The position numbers and the translations under genes are program-made. A DNA stretch of 64,000 nucleotides from Simmondsia chinensis (taxonomy: Eukaryota > Streptophyta > Magnoliopsida > Caryophyllales > Simmondsiaceae), in the NCBI GenBank assembly GCA_018398585.1, contig JAGTTD010000011.1:20823346-20887345 (forward strand), read 5' to 3'. Shown here one piece after another: positions 1-9,990 of this stretch (its first letter is position 1; each line of letters begins with the position of its first letter). The notes under the pieces are model-generated. The model was not told the DNA's origin, did no database searches, and saw nothing but the letters and a program-made list of their open reading frames with translations.

Positions 1-554
1 AAAAGGTGGGGCTACATCATAAACATTGTGCCAAACTTTATTGTCAGGCAACAAAACGATGATGCTTTGGCAATTAAGGGGCAGTTTTATCTTTTCATGT
101 TTCCGATGTTGGGTTTTGTAGGAGAGAGTTTTATTTATTTATGCAAATAATACCTAGGGTGTGTTTTGTTGAGTAGCTCTTTTCTATTGTCTTATAGTGT
201 TCAATCTTAGTGTTATTAGTATCAGGTCTGCCTTTATCCTTGTTAGGCATTTTCAGCTATGGAGCCTGTGTACTGACTTGGATATTTTTGGGGTTTTTAT
301 TGTTTGTCTTATGGCCCTACCCTACACTTCTATACCTTTTTAGGCTTGTGTTCAAATTATAAAACAAAATATCAAAGGCATTAAAAAAAGGGGGAAAGGC
401 TGGGATCTTTTTTAGTATTTTTCAGAAATACCGAGGTGCTAAAAGTTAAATATCATGTACTAATATTCTCCTTGGTACTGCCAAATTTCTTTCCCTCAAT
501 TTTACAATTCCAAATTAGTTCCTATATGGGTGTTTAATTCCAAATTAATTTTTA
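1..554. other. AT-rich spacer, nothing recognised
   Basis: No long reading frame, RNA gene or repeat boundary could be supported here. The sequence is AT-rich with short A/T runs. It ends at the direct repeat tatgggtttat (555-565) that flanks the 5S-derived SINE. A decayed retroelement 3' end cannot be excluded. Confidence 0.5.
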
Positions 555-565
555 TATGGGTTTAT

Positions 566-826
566 ACTTTTCAAGGGTTCATTTACCAGGCACTAAGGCA
601 TCGGATCCCATTAGAACTCCGAAGTTAAGCGTGCTTGGATAAGAATAGTACCAAGATGGGTGACTTCCTATAATTCCTCGTGTTGCCAACCCTATAAGGT
701 TGGGAGTCCTCGGAAACAACCTTTCAGTAGGGTTACACCCTGAAGGGGTAAGACTGCGTACATCCACTCCTCCTAGACCCCGCTTATACGGGAGTCCTTG
801 AGGTACTGGGTCTATTGTTATTGATG
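566..826 (+). mobile_element. 5S-rRNA-derived SINE, copy 1 (full length)
   Basis: A 261-bp element is bounded by an 11-bp direct repeat, tatgggtttat, at 555-565 and 827-837. Its first half is a 5S rRNA-like sequence (575-692). The second half is a body found again in two other copies in this window (40520-40772 and 49469-49666, both inverted): a ggttgggagt block, a block ending aggggtaagactgcgtacatcc, then agaccc..cgggagtcc. The 3' body resembles the conserved tail of some angiosperm SINEs (Au-like). A 5S head, SINE tail and target duplication together fit a pol III-type SINE of the 5S class moved by LINE machinery. The main alternative is a fragment of a Cassandra-type TRIM, whose LTRs also carry 5S sequence, but no LTR termini are visible. 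Family membership is seen directly; the mobility class is inferred. Confidence 0.78.
575..692 (+). pseudogene. 5S rRNA-like head of the SINE
   Basis: About 118 nt align end to end with plant 5S rRNA, which is 119-120 nt. Landmarks are ggatcccattagaactccg, aagttaagcgtgcttgg (internal promoter box A region) and agatgggtgac (box C region), ending at ctcgtgttgccaaccc. Several substitutions, for example in the region following gggtgac, make it unlikely to be a functional 5S gene. There is no tandem 5S array around it, and the sequence continues directly into the SINE body rather than into a pol III terminator. Confidence 0.85.
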
Positions 827-837
827 TATGGGTTTAT

Positions 838-1993
838 GTACCACTAAGGAGTTAAATGCCAAAATTTTTCTTCAAGATGTAGTTCAATATTTTTAATTTT
901 TTCCTATTAAAAATATACTCCACTAAAGTGTGTTGTTAAACCAAAATTATCCTTATGTATCAAATTTAAAATAAAGCATAATTCGCTCTTTATTATCTAA
1001 ATTAAAAAAAAAAAAAAAAACCTACCAAGTGTCCTTTTTTTTTTTTTTTTTAACAAAGAATACCAAGTTTCTAATTGTGATATTAAACATATTATTTACG
1101 CATCCTATTAAAATAACTTGCTAAATAACTTCATTAAACTCAACATACATGTTTAAATTAAATATATTTAACTCATTATTATTTGATTTAAAAAAAGTTC
1201 ATGGAGTTATTTTTTGAAAAAAATTTACAAAAAAAAATATTAAATTTTTCTATAGCTTATGCATAACTTTGACTTACCTATAAATAAAATTTTATCCAAT
1301 TTAAACATTAAATTTGATTTATATGAGTGGTTTGGGTCCAACAACATAGTTTGGGGGACTATTTTTACAAATTATATGTATATAAAGCGAGTTACATTTA
1401 ATATTAATATTAGTTTGCCCCGTTTGATGCATTGATGGTCACTAAATAAATTTGAGTGACTAAACAGATTTATTGGTTCAAAACTTAATATTTCGAAAGG
1501 AAAACAAACATTGTTCTTGAAAAAAAATTCAGCACGCAGGCCAAGATTAACTAGTTATAATTTCGGGGCTTAACTGATTTAGTGAGTTTAACATAATTTC
1601 TAGAAGAAGCATTAGGATTTAGGATTTATCATTACCTTAATCACTCAAAACTAATTTATCACTAGGTTTATCCCGTGTAATGTATGGAGAGTAATTACAT
1701 TTATAAAAAAATTATGTTAGACATTTTCAGAGCTCAGTTCTTTAAATTATTTTTATGTCCTATTTGTGAGTTCTTTTTTATAATTTAGAGTTCTAAAAGT
1801 TTGTGCAAGTTTTTCTTTAGATTAGACAACAATTAGATAATTTTTATTTTCTTTATTTTTGCTTTGTAGTTAAGGCATTCTAAACGTTATGTGCAACTTT
1901 TTCTTTTTGTTTAAAGAATAAGTGGTTAATTTTATTTTATTAAACAGTTTCACCTTATCTATCTTATTTTTTCATGGTAATATATTTTAGAGT
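838..1993. other. AT-rich spacer
   Basis: Very AT-rich sequence with an A run near 1004-1020 and a T run near 1037-1051. No reading frame, RNA gene or repeat pair was recognised. It ends where the LTR of the next element starts (tgatgca at 1994). Confidence 0.55.
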
Positions 1994-2458
1994 TGATGCA
2001 GCGTGTAGTAAAAGACTTTGGGGAACGGAAAGGTTCAACAGCATTCCCTTTAATTTTATTAATTATCAATAAAACACAAGAGGAAACATAAATTCAATTG
2101 TAATTCTCACATTTGAGAATAGAAAGAACCAAATGACTTATAGAAATAACCTAAGAAATTGAATGAATAAAATCCTAGATTTCCTCTAGTTTAAATAGAG
2201 GAGCTATTTGAATCCTAAATAAATTCTAAAAGATAACTCAAAATTTAAATCTAAAAGCTAAAACCCTAATCAAACTCTAATTCTATAACTGCCATCTGCC
2301 GCGTCTCGTACAGCCTTGCCGCCAAGCTCATACCGCAAACACTTACCTGGTAATGCGACACTACCATATGCATCAGATTCAACTCTCATATGCCACGTCT
2401 CCGTACTCGCTAATCCTATCATCTAGCCAAGCTATCTGCCTAAGGAGGCAGGGCTGCA
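1994..2458 (-). repeat. 3' LTR of the minus-strand pol-less element
   Basis: Shares long blocks with 4359-5345: tagtrraagay..gggaacgg, attcaattstaattctcac, gaattgaatgaataaaa, caaactctaa and tctccgtac..gccaagct. The inner end is placed at 2458 because on the minus strand the purine-rich ggagagtatga runs directly into tgcagccc, a plausible polypurine tract and LTR start. Confidence 0.68.
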
Positions 2459-4344
2459 TCATACTCTCCGGGTTGGAGAGAATTTGTCCTCGAATTCGTT
2501 GACGGAACATTTGGGATAATTCAGCCCAGCCATGTTCTCTCACGCCTAGACTCAGTCTTGATAAACTCCAATTTGTCAAACTTACATAGTTGTGGTTCGT
2601 TGTTTCGGCTTGCGAAGATGTGTTGCCCCACCAAGGAGTAGGCGGCATCATTCTCTCCCGGCTAAAGAGAATTTGCCCTCAAATTCACCAACGGGTCTTC
2701 TTGGTTGTCCTTACCAAGTTGAGTTTCCTCACGCTAGCCTCCCACCTTGTCGAGCTCCAGTCCGCCATGCTTCTCCTGGTGTGGGTTATTGATCTCTTCT
2801 GCCAGCATAAGGTTTGTTGTTTGTTCCGCCAAGGTGTGGACGACATCATCGCTTGGAGTTTGTCCTGCCACGTCTCATCTTCCTTGAGTGACAAAGATGC
2901 CGTGAACCCTTGAGGCCTGTAATCTGAAAGCGTCTCTAGGTTCACTCGGTGTTGAAGCCTACCCAGTAACTCATCTCCCGGTATTTGAGTTTTCCACCGC
3001 GGATTTTCCCTTATCACCAGCACAGCTCTCGATAACTCTTCCGGTACTTCAACCTTCTCTGTTTCGCCACAAAGATATGCCCACCAAGTTCCATCCTTTG
3101 TTGGCGTCAATACAGCCGATCCGCCCTTCTGATTTACTCAGATGTAACTCCTAGCCAGTAGTCTCCACACTTGGCGCTTGACATCCTCATACACCTCAAG
3201 GCTTACTCGGTAAGGCATCTTCGGGAGCACAATTTAACCGGCATTGTTCCTCCCTTGTTGGCGGCAAGCCATACGCCAACCCTTCTGAATGATCCTCCTC
3301 GGATAGTCTCCCTACCTTAACCGACTCCTCCTCCTCGTCATAGATAGGATAATCAAATATAAGTGGAGAAGAAAAAATCAAGATGCGTCTGTTCATCAAA
3401 TATTGGCTCTCTACCGTAGTTGCCTATTGGTGTAAATTCGAACTTTAAGTTGCCAACTGCGTTGGTGAACATGGCTCCCTCTTCCGGTCTTGGGTCTTCT
3501 GTTTTCAACACACATGGCGCCTCAACTTTCTTGGGCAAAAGATGATCCTTGTTCTCTCGAAGATAAAGCTATAGGTGTTCTTTCTATCATCATGCATGGC
3601 ACTCCTATTGTATTGCCACGGGGCACCCCAACAATAGTTGGCAAGCATCCATGGTGACGATATCACACTACACGCCATCCCTACACTTTGATCCAATTGA
3701 AAAATTCACCACACAACATTTAGATACGGTTACCTAGTCTCCTCTTTCTGGATGACATTTTTGGAGATGGCATTCTCACAACTCCTGGAGTTGATGACTA
3801 CGTAGCATTATGCCCTCTCGCCAATTGTGCACGTCGTCAGAAAGATGTTGTGCCGAAGCCATTCACCTCCTTTTGCTTCCTCAAGCATGAAGCCAACTTG
3901 CCTGACCAATAGCAAGAGACCCACGTCATCTTTTACCTTATCTTTGCCTTGTGACGCCAATTCGTCCTAAGTCTCTTCTGCCACTGTGATGCCTTCTTCT
4001 TCAAGCACCAGATTCCCACCTCCGTTCATCAACGTAGGCGTTGCCAATATTGGACCGATGTCACCTTGGCCTAGGATCCGGTAGCTTAGCATCCGGGAAC
4101 GGATTCCGAAAGCTTTCATCCGTCTCCTCTTCTTCATCACCCGGTGTTGGCAGGTGTTGGGGTTGGGTTCCTGGTTCTAAGTCAGGATTTGCCCCTAGTT
4201 GAATCAAGCAACTCTTGATTCGTCAAAATCTCTCTTCCAAGTCCTCTAATCTGCTCTCGATTTGCCTTTGATGGACATGATCATAAATGTCTTCGACGGC
4301 GGCATATCTTTGTCGCCCATGGGCTATCTTAGTAACTGTTTTGA
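2459..4344 (-). pseudogene. Degenerate interior of the pol-less element
   Basis: Read on the minus strand from the primer-binding site, the first ~150 nt can be translated with breaks into a charged stretch containing RQIESRLEDLEERF, which looks like the N-terminal part of a Ty3-type gag. The rest holds only short disconnected frames, the longest about 141 codons at 2685-3110, without a recognisable domain. Near the 3' LTR two blocks, around 2479-2500 and 2663-2690, both read on the minus strand as a GAATT(C/T)GAGG..AAATTCTCT motif before a purine-rich tract, a pattern often seen at the end of plant Ty3 pol. The duplicated block suggests internal rearrangement. No function is assigned. Confidence 0.45.
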
Positions 4345-4356
4345 GCTCTGTTACCA
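4345..4356 (-). other. Primer-binding site (initiator Met tRNA type)
   Basis: The minus strand reads tggtaacagagc, close to the standard plant tggtatcagagc complement of initiator Met-tRNA. It lies two bases from the LTR edge at 4359, the expected spacing, and sets the orientation of the element. Confidence 0.72.
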
Positions 4357-4358
4357 AC

Positions 4359-5345
4359 TGATGCAACGCGTAGTGGAAGATTTAGGGGAACGGGAAGGTT
4401 CAACCCCATTTCCTTTAATTTTAGTAATAATCAATAAAAGAAAAGAGAAAACATAAATTCAATTCTAATTCTCACACTTAAGAATAGAAAGAACCAAATA
4501 ACTCATAAAAGTAATCTACGAAATTGAATGAATAAAACCCTAAATTTTCTCTAGTACAAGCTATTTAAATCCTAATCAAATTCTAAAAGATAATTCAAAT
4601 TTTCAATCTAAAAGATAAAGCTAAAATCCTAATCAAACTCTAAGGCTTCGTTTGGTTTAGCTTTTTAACAGTTTAAAGCTGTGAAAAGAATCTAGTTGAC
4701 TGCAGGACTTGATTTGGTTGACAGAAAAGATCTTTTTATATTTTTTTCACAACTTAAATAGAAAGATGAAAAAATTATTTTAAAACTAAGCAGAAAAAGA
4801 TGCAAAATTGGATCTATTTCACAGCTTATTCAGAAGAATGCTATAAAAAGACTATATTAACAATTAATCTTCACCACAATGACCTACTTTTATTTGTTAT
4901 CATCATTCCCACTTGCCACCACCTTTTTTTTGGCCCATGGGTCATCATACTCATCACTCTTCACTTCCATAACCAATTATTATCATGATTTTCTTGTGCC
5001 TACTATTATTAATTAATTTGTATTATTAAGTGACTTTTGTGATTATAATATATAAGTTCCTTTTTTAACTTGTATTCGAACACTTTATTTTGTAAAAAAG
5101 GATCTTTCTGTGCAGCACAACTAAACACTTCACTGTAAAAAGATACATACCTTAAATAGACAGATCTTATTGAAATAGATAAGCTGAAATAAGCTGAACC
5201 AAATGCACTGTTATTCTATCACTGCCGCCAAGCTCATACTGCCAACACTTACCCGGGAATGCGACATTACTGGATGCATCGGACTCAACTCTTATCAGTT
5301 GTATCTCCGTACCCACCAATCCTGTCATCCCGCCAAGCTGTCAAG
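4359..5345 (-). repeat. 5' LTR of the pol-less element, interrupted by a MITE
   Basis: Homologous to 1994-2458, but split between caaactctaa and ttctat by a 567-bp insertion (4644-5210). Without the insert it would be about 420 bp. The far end, after ccgccaagctgtc near 5345, is the last position where I can align the two LTRs. Confidence 0.65.
4644..5210. mobile_element. PIF/Harbinger-like MITE
   Basis: A 567-bp AT-rich insertion has imperfect terminal inverted repeats: ggcttcgtttggtttagctt on the left, and the reverse complement of aagctgaaccaaatgcactg on the right. The inner 13 bases tttggttyagctt match except for one. The flanks are taa (4641-4643) and tta (5211-5213), a 3-bp target duplication with one change. 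The other LTR (about 2275-2290) supplies the empty site: caaactctaattctat. No transposase is encoded. A 3-bp TWA duplication and gg-cttcgtttgg-type ends suit PIF/Harbinger. hAT is less likely, as it would give 8 bp. Confidence 0.75.
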
Positions 5346-7119
5346 AGCTAAGTGCTCTTTAATAGGTTTACAAATGTTTCTGGGCACTTTGAACTTCTAT
5401 GACTTCTGATTTAAGGTATCCTCTCTTACAACATCGTTCCGTTCCTTTAATTTTTGCTAAGGTGAAACTTCTGGAAAAGAAAAACTTTAAAAAACTAAAT
5501 ATTATGTTTAAACTAATGTTAAAAATTCATGATATTTAAATATGCAAAAATAGTTTTCAAATAATTAAATATTTGCAAATATATTTTTGAAATGTTTCAA
5601 ATATTTTAAAATATTTTTAAAATGCGTTAAATATTTTTTAAAATATATATTATTATTCTAAATATTGAAGTATTTTCAGAATATTATAAACTTTTTTATA
5701 TGTTTAAAATATTATTCTAAAATGTTAAAATGTTTGAATTTTTAAAGTTATCTAAATGTAAATTCCTGTTTTTTGTTTTTATTTTGTATTTTATAATGTC
5801 ATGTCAATAAAAATTAACAGATATTAACTATGTTATATTAAGATATGATATTGAAAAAGTTTAAAACAGGTTTATGTGTGACATTAAAAAAATATAAATC
5901 TAGGCGATCATTCAAAATTGGACCTAAAGTTTAGGTGGTTTTTAAAAAATTCAATCTTTTTATTTTTGTAAGTATAGTGCTAAAAAATTTGACATAGAGA
6001 TATTTTGATATTTTATCAATTATTTTTTGTATATTAAAAATGCCAAAGTTTTTCTCACTTGCATAATGACAATTGAGTTTTAAACTCACCACATATTGCT
6101 AAAAAAATGAACTTATATCCAGTTCAGTGCCAAAATTTATTTTGGCTATCAATTATTTTTTGTATATTGAAAATACCTAAATTTTTCTCACCTGCATGGT
6201 GAAAATTGAGTTTAAAACTCACCACATAAGGCTAAAATTAGCGTATGTTTAGTTTAATGACAAAATTTATTTTGGCTGGCAAAGTGCCTTCTTTTTTTTT
6301 TTTTTAATTTTTTTATTTTGACTTTGCAAGTGCAGAGATAAACAAAATTCATAGCTTAGTGCTTTTCATTGTTTCTCATTTTTTAGGTTGCAGTTATTAT
6401 TTATTGCTGTTTTCTGTGCTAGTACAGATTATTATTGAAGTAATTTTTTCTAGATATTTCAATTGTACTGTATTTATTTTATATTTTTAGTATTGGTGAT
6501 TTTTTTTGGTAGAAGTTATTATTACTAATTTTTCTTTATTATTGATGATTGATGGAAATATTTTCGGTAATGGTATATGTTTCTTTTTTATTCTTGTAAA
6601 TAACAAACGCAAATATCACTTTTCTGCCATGTCTATAATTTTTTTTCCTAAGTTAATATATTAAAATATATTATTTTATTTGATTTAAATTTTATAGATA
6701 ATGTTTTTTCTTTCATTTTTAGGATCGTTGCTGCACTGCGATCGGGGGATGATTTCCCCTCTTTTTCTTTTTTTTTTTTCTTTGTCTTTCCTTTCTTCTT
6801 TATTTTATTTGTAGGAGTTCCTCTCCTTTTCTTTGGTGATCCTGTATCTCTTTTTTTTTTTGGAGTTGTTTTTAGCTCTTTTTGTTTTGCTTTGTCCAAT
6901 TTGACATGTAGGCCTTTGGACTTGTTTGAGGTTTGCCCCTGTACTCATGTACTTCTTTCTTTTTGGTAATAAAAAGAATAAAAATGCTGATTTACCAAAA
7001 AAAAAATTTATTATTCATGAGTCAATGAGGGCAACTGCCTCAAGTAACTGTATATTGGATCCCTCGCTGCCTATCACATGCCATGTTTGCTTTGTCTTGA
7101 CATATGAGTAACCTAAAGA
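5346..7119. other. AT-rich spacer
   Basis: Long AT-rich region with a tandem duplication (6014-6279) and T-rich tracts around 6290-6310 and 6765-6860. Apparent reading frames here are low-complexity Lys/Thr or Ser/Phe stretches. No gene or RNA was recognised. Confidence 0.55.
6014..6279. repeat. 133-bp tandem duplication
   Basis: Two adjacent copies start with tatcaattattttttgtat at 6014 and 6147. Both include tttttctcac, a gcat..tga..attgagttt block and aaactcaccacata, and both end with aaatttattttggct. The copies differ by scattered substitutions, so the duplication is old. Confidence 0.8.
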
Positions 7120-7703
7120 AAAAAAATTGGAATGAGGTTCAAAGGGTACTCGGATATATTCAAGTTTAAACTAGTTGAGGAGTCATCTACAATAGGAAAG
7201 ACTGTGATCCATACCTAGTTGGATATTTTGACTCCGACTATGGTAGAAACTTAGACAAGAGAAAGTCGATTACTGCATATCTGTTCACCTTCAATGGTGG
7301 AGCAATCACTTGAAAATTCAGATTTGAGTTTGTGAAAGCTCTATCCACAATTGAAGTTGAGTTTCTAGTGCTAATTGGTGCAATAAAAGCGGCAATAGAG
7401 TTTAGTAACCTTTCGTCAGAACTAAAATTACTTTATGGACTCCCCATGATACAGACCCAAGGGAAAACTTAGTATTTCATGACTGAACTAAACACTTAGC
7501 CGTTGGGAGCAACTTGTTAGAAAACTACCACCTGAAAATAGGGTTGAAATGCAAAAAGAAGGATATTAATGAAAACCAGCAGACATGGGCACAAAAGTTA
7601 TAACCTTGAATAAATACGTTAAAGATGACTGGAATCTTGGTTGAACACATGATTAAATATCCTCTAATTCTAGAGTAAGACAAGCAGTTAGTCTAATTAG
7701 TAA
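7120..7703 (+). pseudogene. Copia RNase H remnant (3' end of pol)
   Basis: Translation gives, with stops, YLVGYFDSDYGRNLDKRKS, then ITAYLFTFNGGAIT, then ALSTIEVEFLVLIGAIKAA. These are the conserved blocks of Ty1/copia RNase H (D-S-D-Y motif, D-K-R-(K/R)-S, S-T-x-E-x-E), also seen in the copia element at 12731-13174. Several in-frame stops and a degenerate C-terminus show that it is dead. It is followed by a copia-style polypurine tract and LTR start (7704-7720), so it is the 3' end of an old insertion, not a host gene. Confidence 0.82.
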
Positions 7704-8705
7704 CCAAGGTAGAGATTTGTTAGTAATTACCTAACTGTGTATGTTTTACTTAAAATAAGTCTGAATCATAATTCATTTTCACTAATAAAATCTGGTTAAG
7801 CATGGGCGGTGCTATCACAGTAAATATTTGGAACTCCAACTGTAATTCTGTTATGATTTTGAAATATCGAGCAAACTAAGTATTGCCCATTTTGCCCCTG
7901 CCAATTGCCTTCATTTGCTTGCCCGTGCCGCTGACTGCCGCGGCCTGCATTTGTTTCATTCCCTAGAGTTTCGTTTTGCTTTGGGAAATTATGGGATACT
8001 TGTCCATCATCCCACCACTTTTGTGGGACGTGTGTTTCTTTAGAGCTTTTCTTGGCAATTGATTGAAGAAAGCTTTGACGGTTTAGATGAGTCTTTGCTA
8101 GGGTATCCACAAATTGAGGCTTGGATATAAAGGCAGCTTACTGGAGGTGAGAAGATAGTTATTTTGTTTCTTTACTTTCTTTCTTCATCGGCTTCTCTTT
8201 TCCGACCTTGAGCTCTCCAAATGTAAAGCTTAGAGATATATTATTGCCACTCCCATCCTATTATTGCCTCATAAACTTCAGTTGAGTTGAGAGACTGAAG
8301 ATCCATGGTATCATGTAAAGGTCTCTGACTTAGAAGCCTTAGGTTTTATAGTATTTATATTTTATGCCTTTCAGATGCTTATATTTGTAACCTATTTTCA
8401 TATAATTGAACTTCTCTAACGTTAGAGTGTTATGGACCAGGGCTATGATTTTAGAATCCATATCATGTAGATTTGAAGTGCTTGGATTGTTCCTGATTTT
8501 CTTTCATTTAGCTTTTGCGTTTGATCTTGTAACTTGTCGATGTTGTGGTTTTCTATTTTGAAAATTTATAGTCAGCTTTCAACAGTAGTTAATTAAAAGA
8601 ATAAGCATACCTAATATCCATTTAAATCTAGATCAATAGAAGTCTTTCTCACGTGCCAAATAACCTCAGAGATATGTTCAATAAGTGGCAATATACCATC
8701 CCTTA
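7704..8705 (+). other. Old copia 3' LTR region
   Basis: The purine-rich ccaaggtagagat (7704-7716) precedes tgttagtaatt at 7718, matching the tract before the 3' LTR of the nearby copia element (ccaaggtggagat at 13239-13251, then tgttagg). This strongly suggests a 3' LTR starting at 7718. A TATA-like gatataaagg lies near 8125. The LTR end is not clear; tggtatcatg near 8308 resembles a primer-binding site but I do not rely on it. No coding function seen. Confidence 0.5.
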
Positions 8706-8710
8706 AAGGT

Positions 8711-9193
8711 TGTTAGGAAAATGTCTCAAAATTCCTTAGAACTTTAAGTAGGGATGCCGTGAGGAGGCCGATCGATCGGGTGAAGTTCGATCAATCGGGA
8801 AAGTTACGTAAGTGAAGGACGCCAGCAGTAAGTTCCCCGATCAATCGGTGAAATACCGATCGATCGATCGGGAACCGCGTTTTCACGGGGCTATATATAT
8901 GGGCGTAGGGTTACGTCATTTGCATCCAATTTCGTGAGGTATTTTTCCCCAGCAGCGCCGCCAACTAAAGAGAGAGAGAGAGAGAGAGAAAAGGAGTGAT
9001 TGTAATTCTTCTTTTCGATTCAATAATAAAAGCTCCAATCTTCGCCCGTAGTTTTCTCCCCGTTCGATTGTAAAGGGGTTTCCACGTAAATACTTGTGTC
9101 GTTTGTGTCTGTTTTCTTTTAGTCCATTTACTTCCAGTATTGTCGTGGTATTTGATTCAATTGCATACCAGAAGAATTCGTTATTTCCGCACA
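8711..9193 (+). repeat. 5' LTR of copia element 1
   Basis: A 483-bp LTR starts tgttagg and ends cgcaca. The first 200 bp contain several copies of a near-palindrome ccgatcgatcgg or ccgatcaatcgg. A (ga)n tract at about 8968-8989 lies downstream of the TATA box. The partner LTR is 13252-13742. Confidence 0.95.
8891..8900 (+). promoter_or_regulatory. LTR TATA box of copia element 1
   Basis: ctatatatat lies just downstream of the palindrome cluster and about 300 bp before the LTR end, as expected for a U3/R junction. The 3' LTR has the mutated ctatgtatat at about 13444-13453. The function is inferred from position. Confidence 0.6.
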
Positions 9194-9195
9194 AA

Positions 9196-9209
9196 TTGGT
9201 ATCGGAGCC
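9196..9209 (+). other. Primer-binding site of copia element 1
   Basis: ttggtatcggagcc follows the 5' LTR by two bases. It matches the plant initiator Met-tRNA complement with one change (c for a in tatcagagc). Confidence 0.85.
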
Positions 9210-9229
9210 TGGTTATTCGAATTGGTACA

Positions 9230-9990
9230 ACGGCGTCAGGTATTAAGACCGAGGTAGAGAAGTTCGGAGGTCAAGGAAGCTTCAGCTTATGACAAGTCCA
9301 TGTGAAAGGACTCTTGACTTAGAATGGTTTGAAGAAAGCACATGAGGGGAAAGAGAAGAAACCTGAGACTATGACCGAGGCATAGTGGGAAGAGATGGAT
9401 GATAAGGCTCTCATGGTGATACAGATGTGTTTAGCTGATGATGTTCTGTCAGAGGTCTTGGAGATAGAAACCACAAAGGAGTTATGGGAGAAATTACTAG
9501 ACATGTTTTGCCACAAGTAAGTCTCCAACAAATTTGCAGAGAAGCGTCGGTTATTCACTTTTCGTATGACAGAAAGTACATCTCTTAAAAACTATCTTAG
9601 CGAGTTTACTTCTATCATAAGAATTCAAGGAATTGGATGATGTCCCTAAGGACGAGGATCAAGCTATGTTGTTACTGTGTTCAATCTCTAATTTGTATAA
9701 GAGCTTTGTAGAAGGCATGATATATAGGGGTTGGCCGACCATTACTGTTGATGAGGTGAAAAGAAACCTTGTGGTAAAGAACGGGTAGATAGGGAGTTAT
9801 CTGACTCGGTAAATGACTCAGGTAGTGGTTTGCATGTGAGAGGTTGATCAGAACATAGGGGATCCAATGGTGGAAAAAAGTCTAGGCCCAAATCTAGACA
9901 TAAGAACCTGTCGTGCCATTACTGTCACAAGAAAGGGAACATGAAGAAAGACTGTTACAAATATAAAAATAAATTAAGAGAGGGTAATAG
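9230..9990 (+). pseudogene. gag of copia element 1
   Basis: Encodes the capsid/nucleocapsid region of a copia element. The frame that should start near 9230 has ACG where the related element at 50122 has ATG. Recognisable blocks are TEVEKFGGQGSFS, NGLKKA..GKEKKPE, IQMCLADDVL and KELWEKLLDMF, each matching the gag at 50122. A zinc knuckle at 9914-9955 reads [14 protein letters not shown], so the CX2CX4HX4C metal-binding His is Asn. In-frame stops at about 9268, 9317 and 9382 plus frame shifts make it non-functional. Confidence 0.88.

Larger units (their letters stand above)
1994..5345 (-). mobile_element. Pol-less LTR retrotransposon, minus strand
   Basis: Two direct repeats, 1994-2458 and 4359-5345 (the second interrupted by a MITE), flank a ~1.9-kb interior. 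Both begin on the plus strand with tgatgca followed by related sequence: an LTR end read backwards. Two bases inside the right repeat lies the minus-strand motif tggtaacagagc (4345-4356), a primer-binding site of initiator-Met-tRNA type, which fixes the orientation as minus. No protease, RT, RNase H or integrase motif can be found, so this is a non-autonomous or deleted element. A third partial copy of the same LTR lies at 51949-52245. The outer right boundary is approximate and I could not find a clear target duplication. Confidence 0.72.

Noticed and set aside
575..692. A functional 5S rRNA gene
   Set aside because: Several substitutions, no tandem 5S array, no T-run terminator, and the sequence continues into a repeated SINE body flanked by a target duplication.
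2592..2913. Plus-strand frames in the pol-less element
   Set aside because: They are antisense to the element orientation fixed by the primer-binding site and show no domain.
6648..6899. A Lys-rich 83-codon minus-strand protein
   Set aside because: Translation of a T-rich tract; low complexity, no domain.
7796..8110. A 104-codon minus-strand gene
   Set aside because: No recognisable domain, and it overlaps the probable 3' LTR of an old copia element; left unassigned.
8300..8320. A primer-binding site (tggtatcatg) after an LTR
   Set aside because: Only ten bases match, no LTR pair supports it, and no gag follows.
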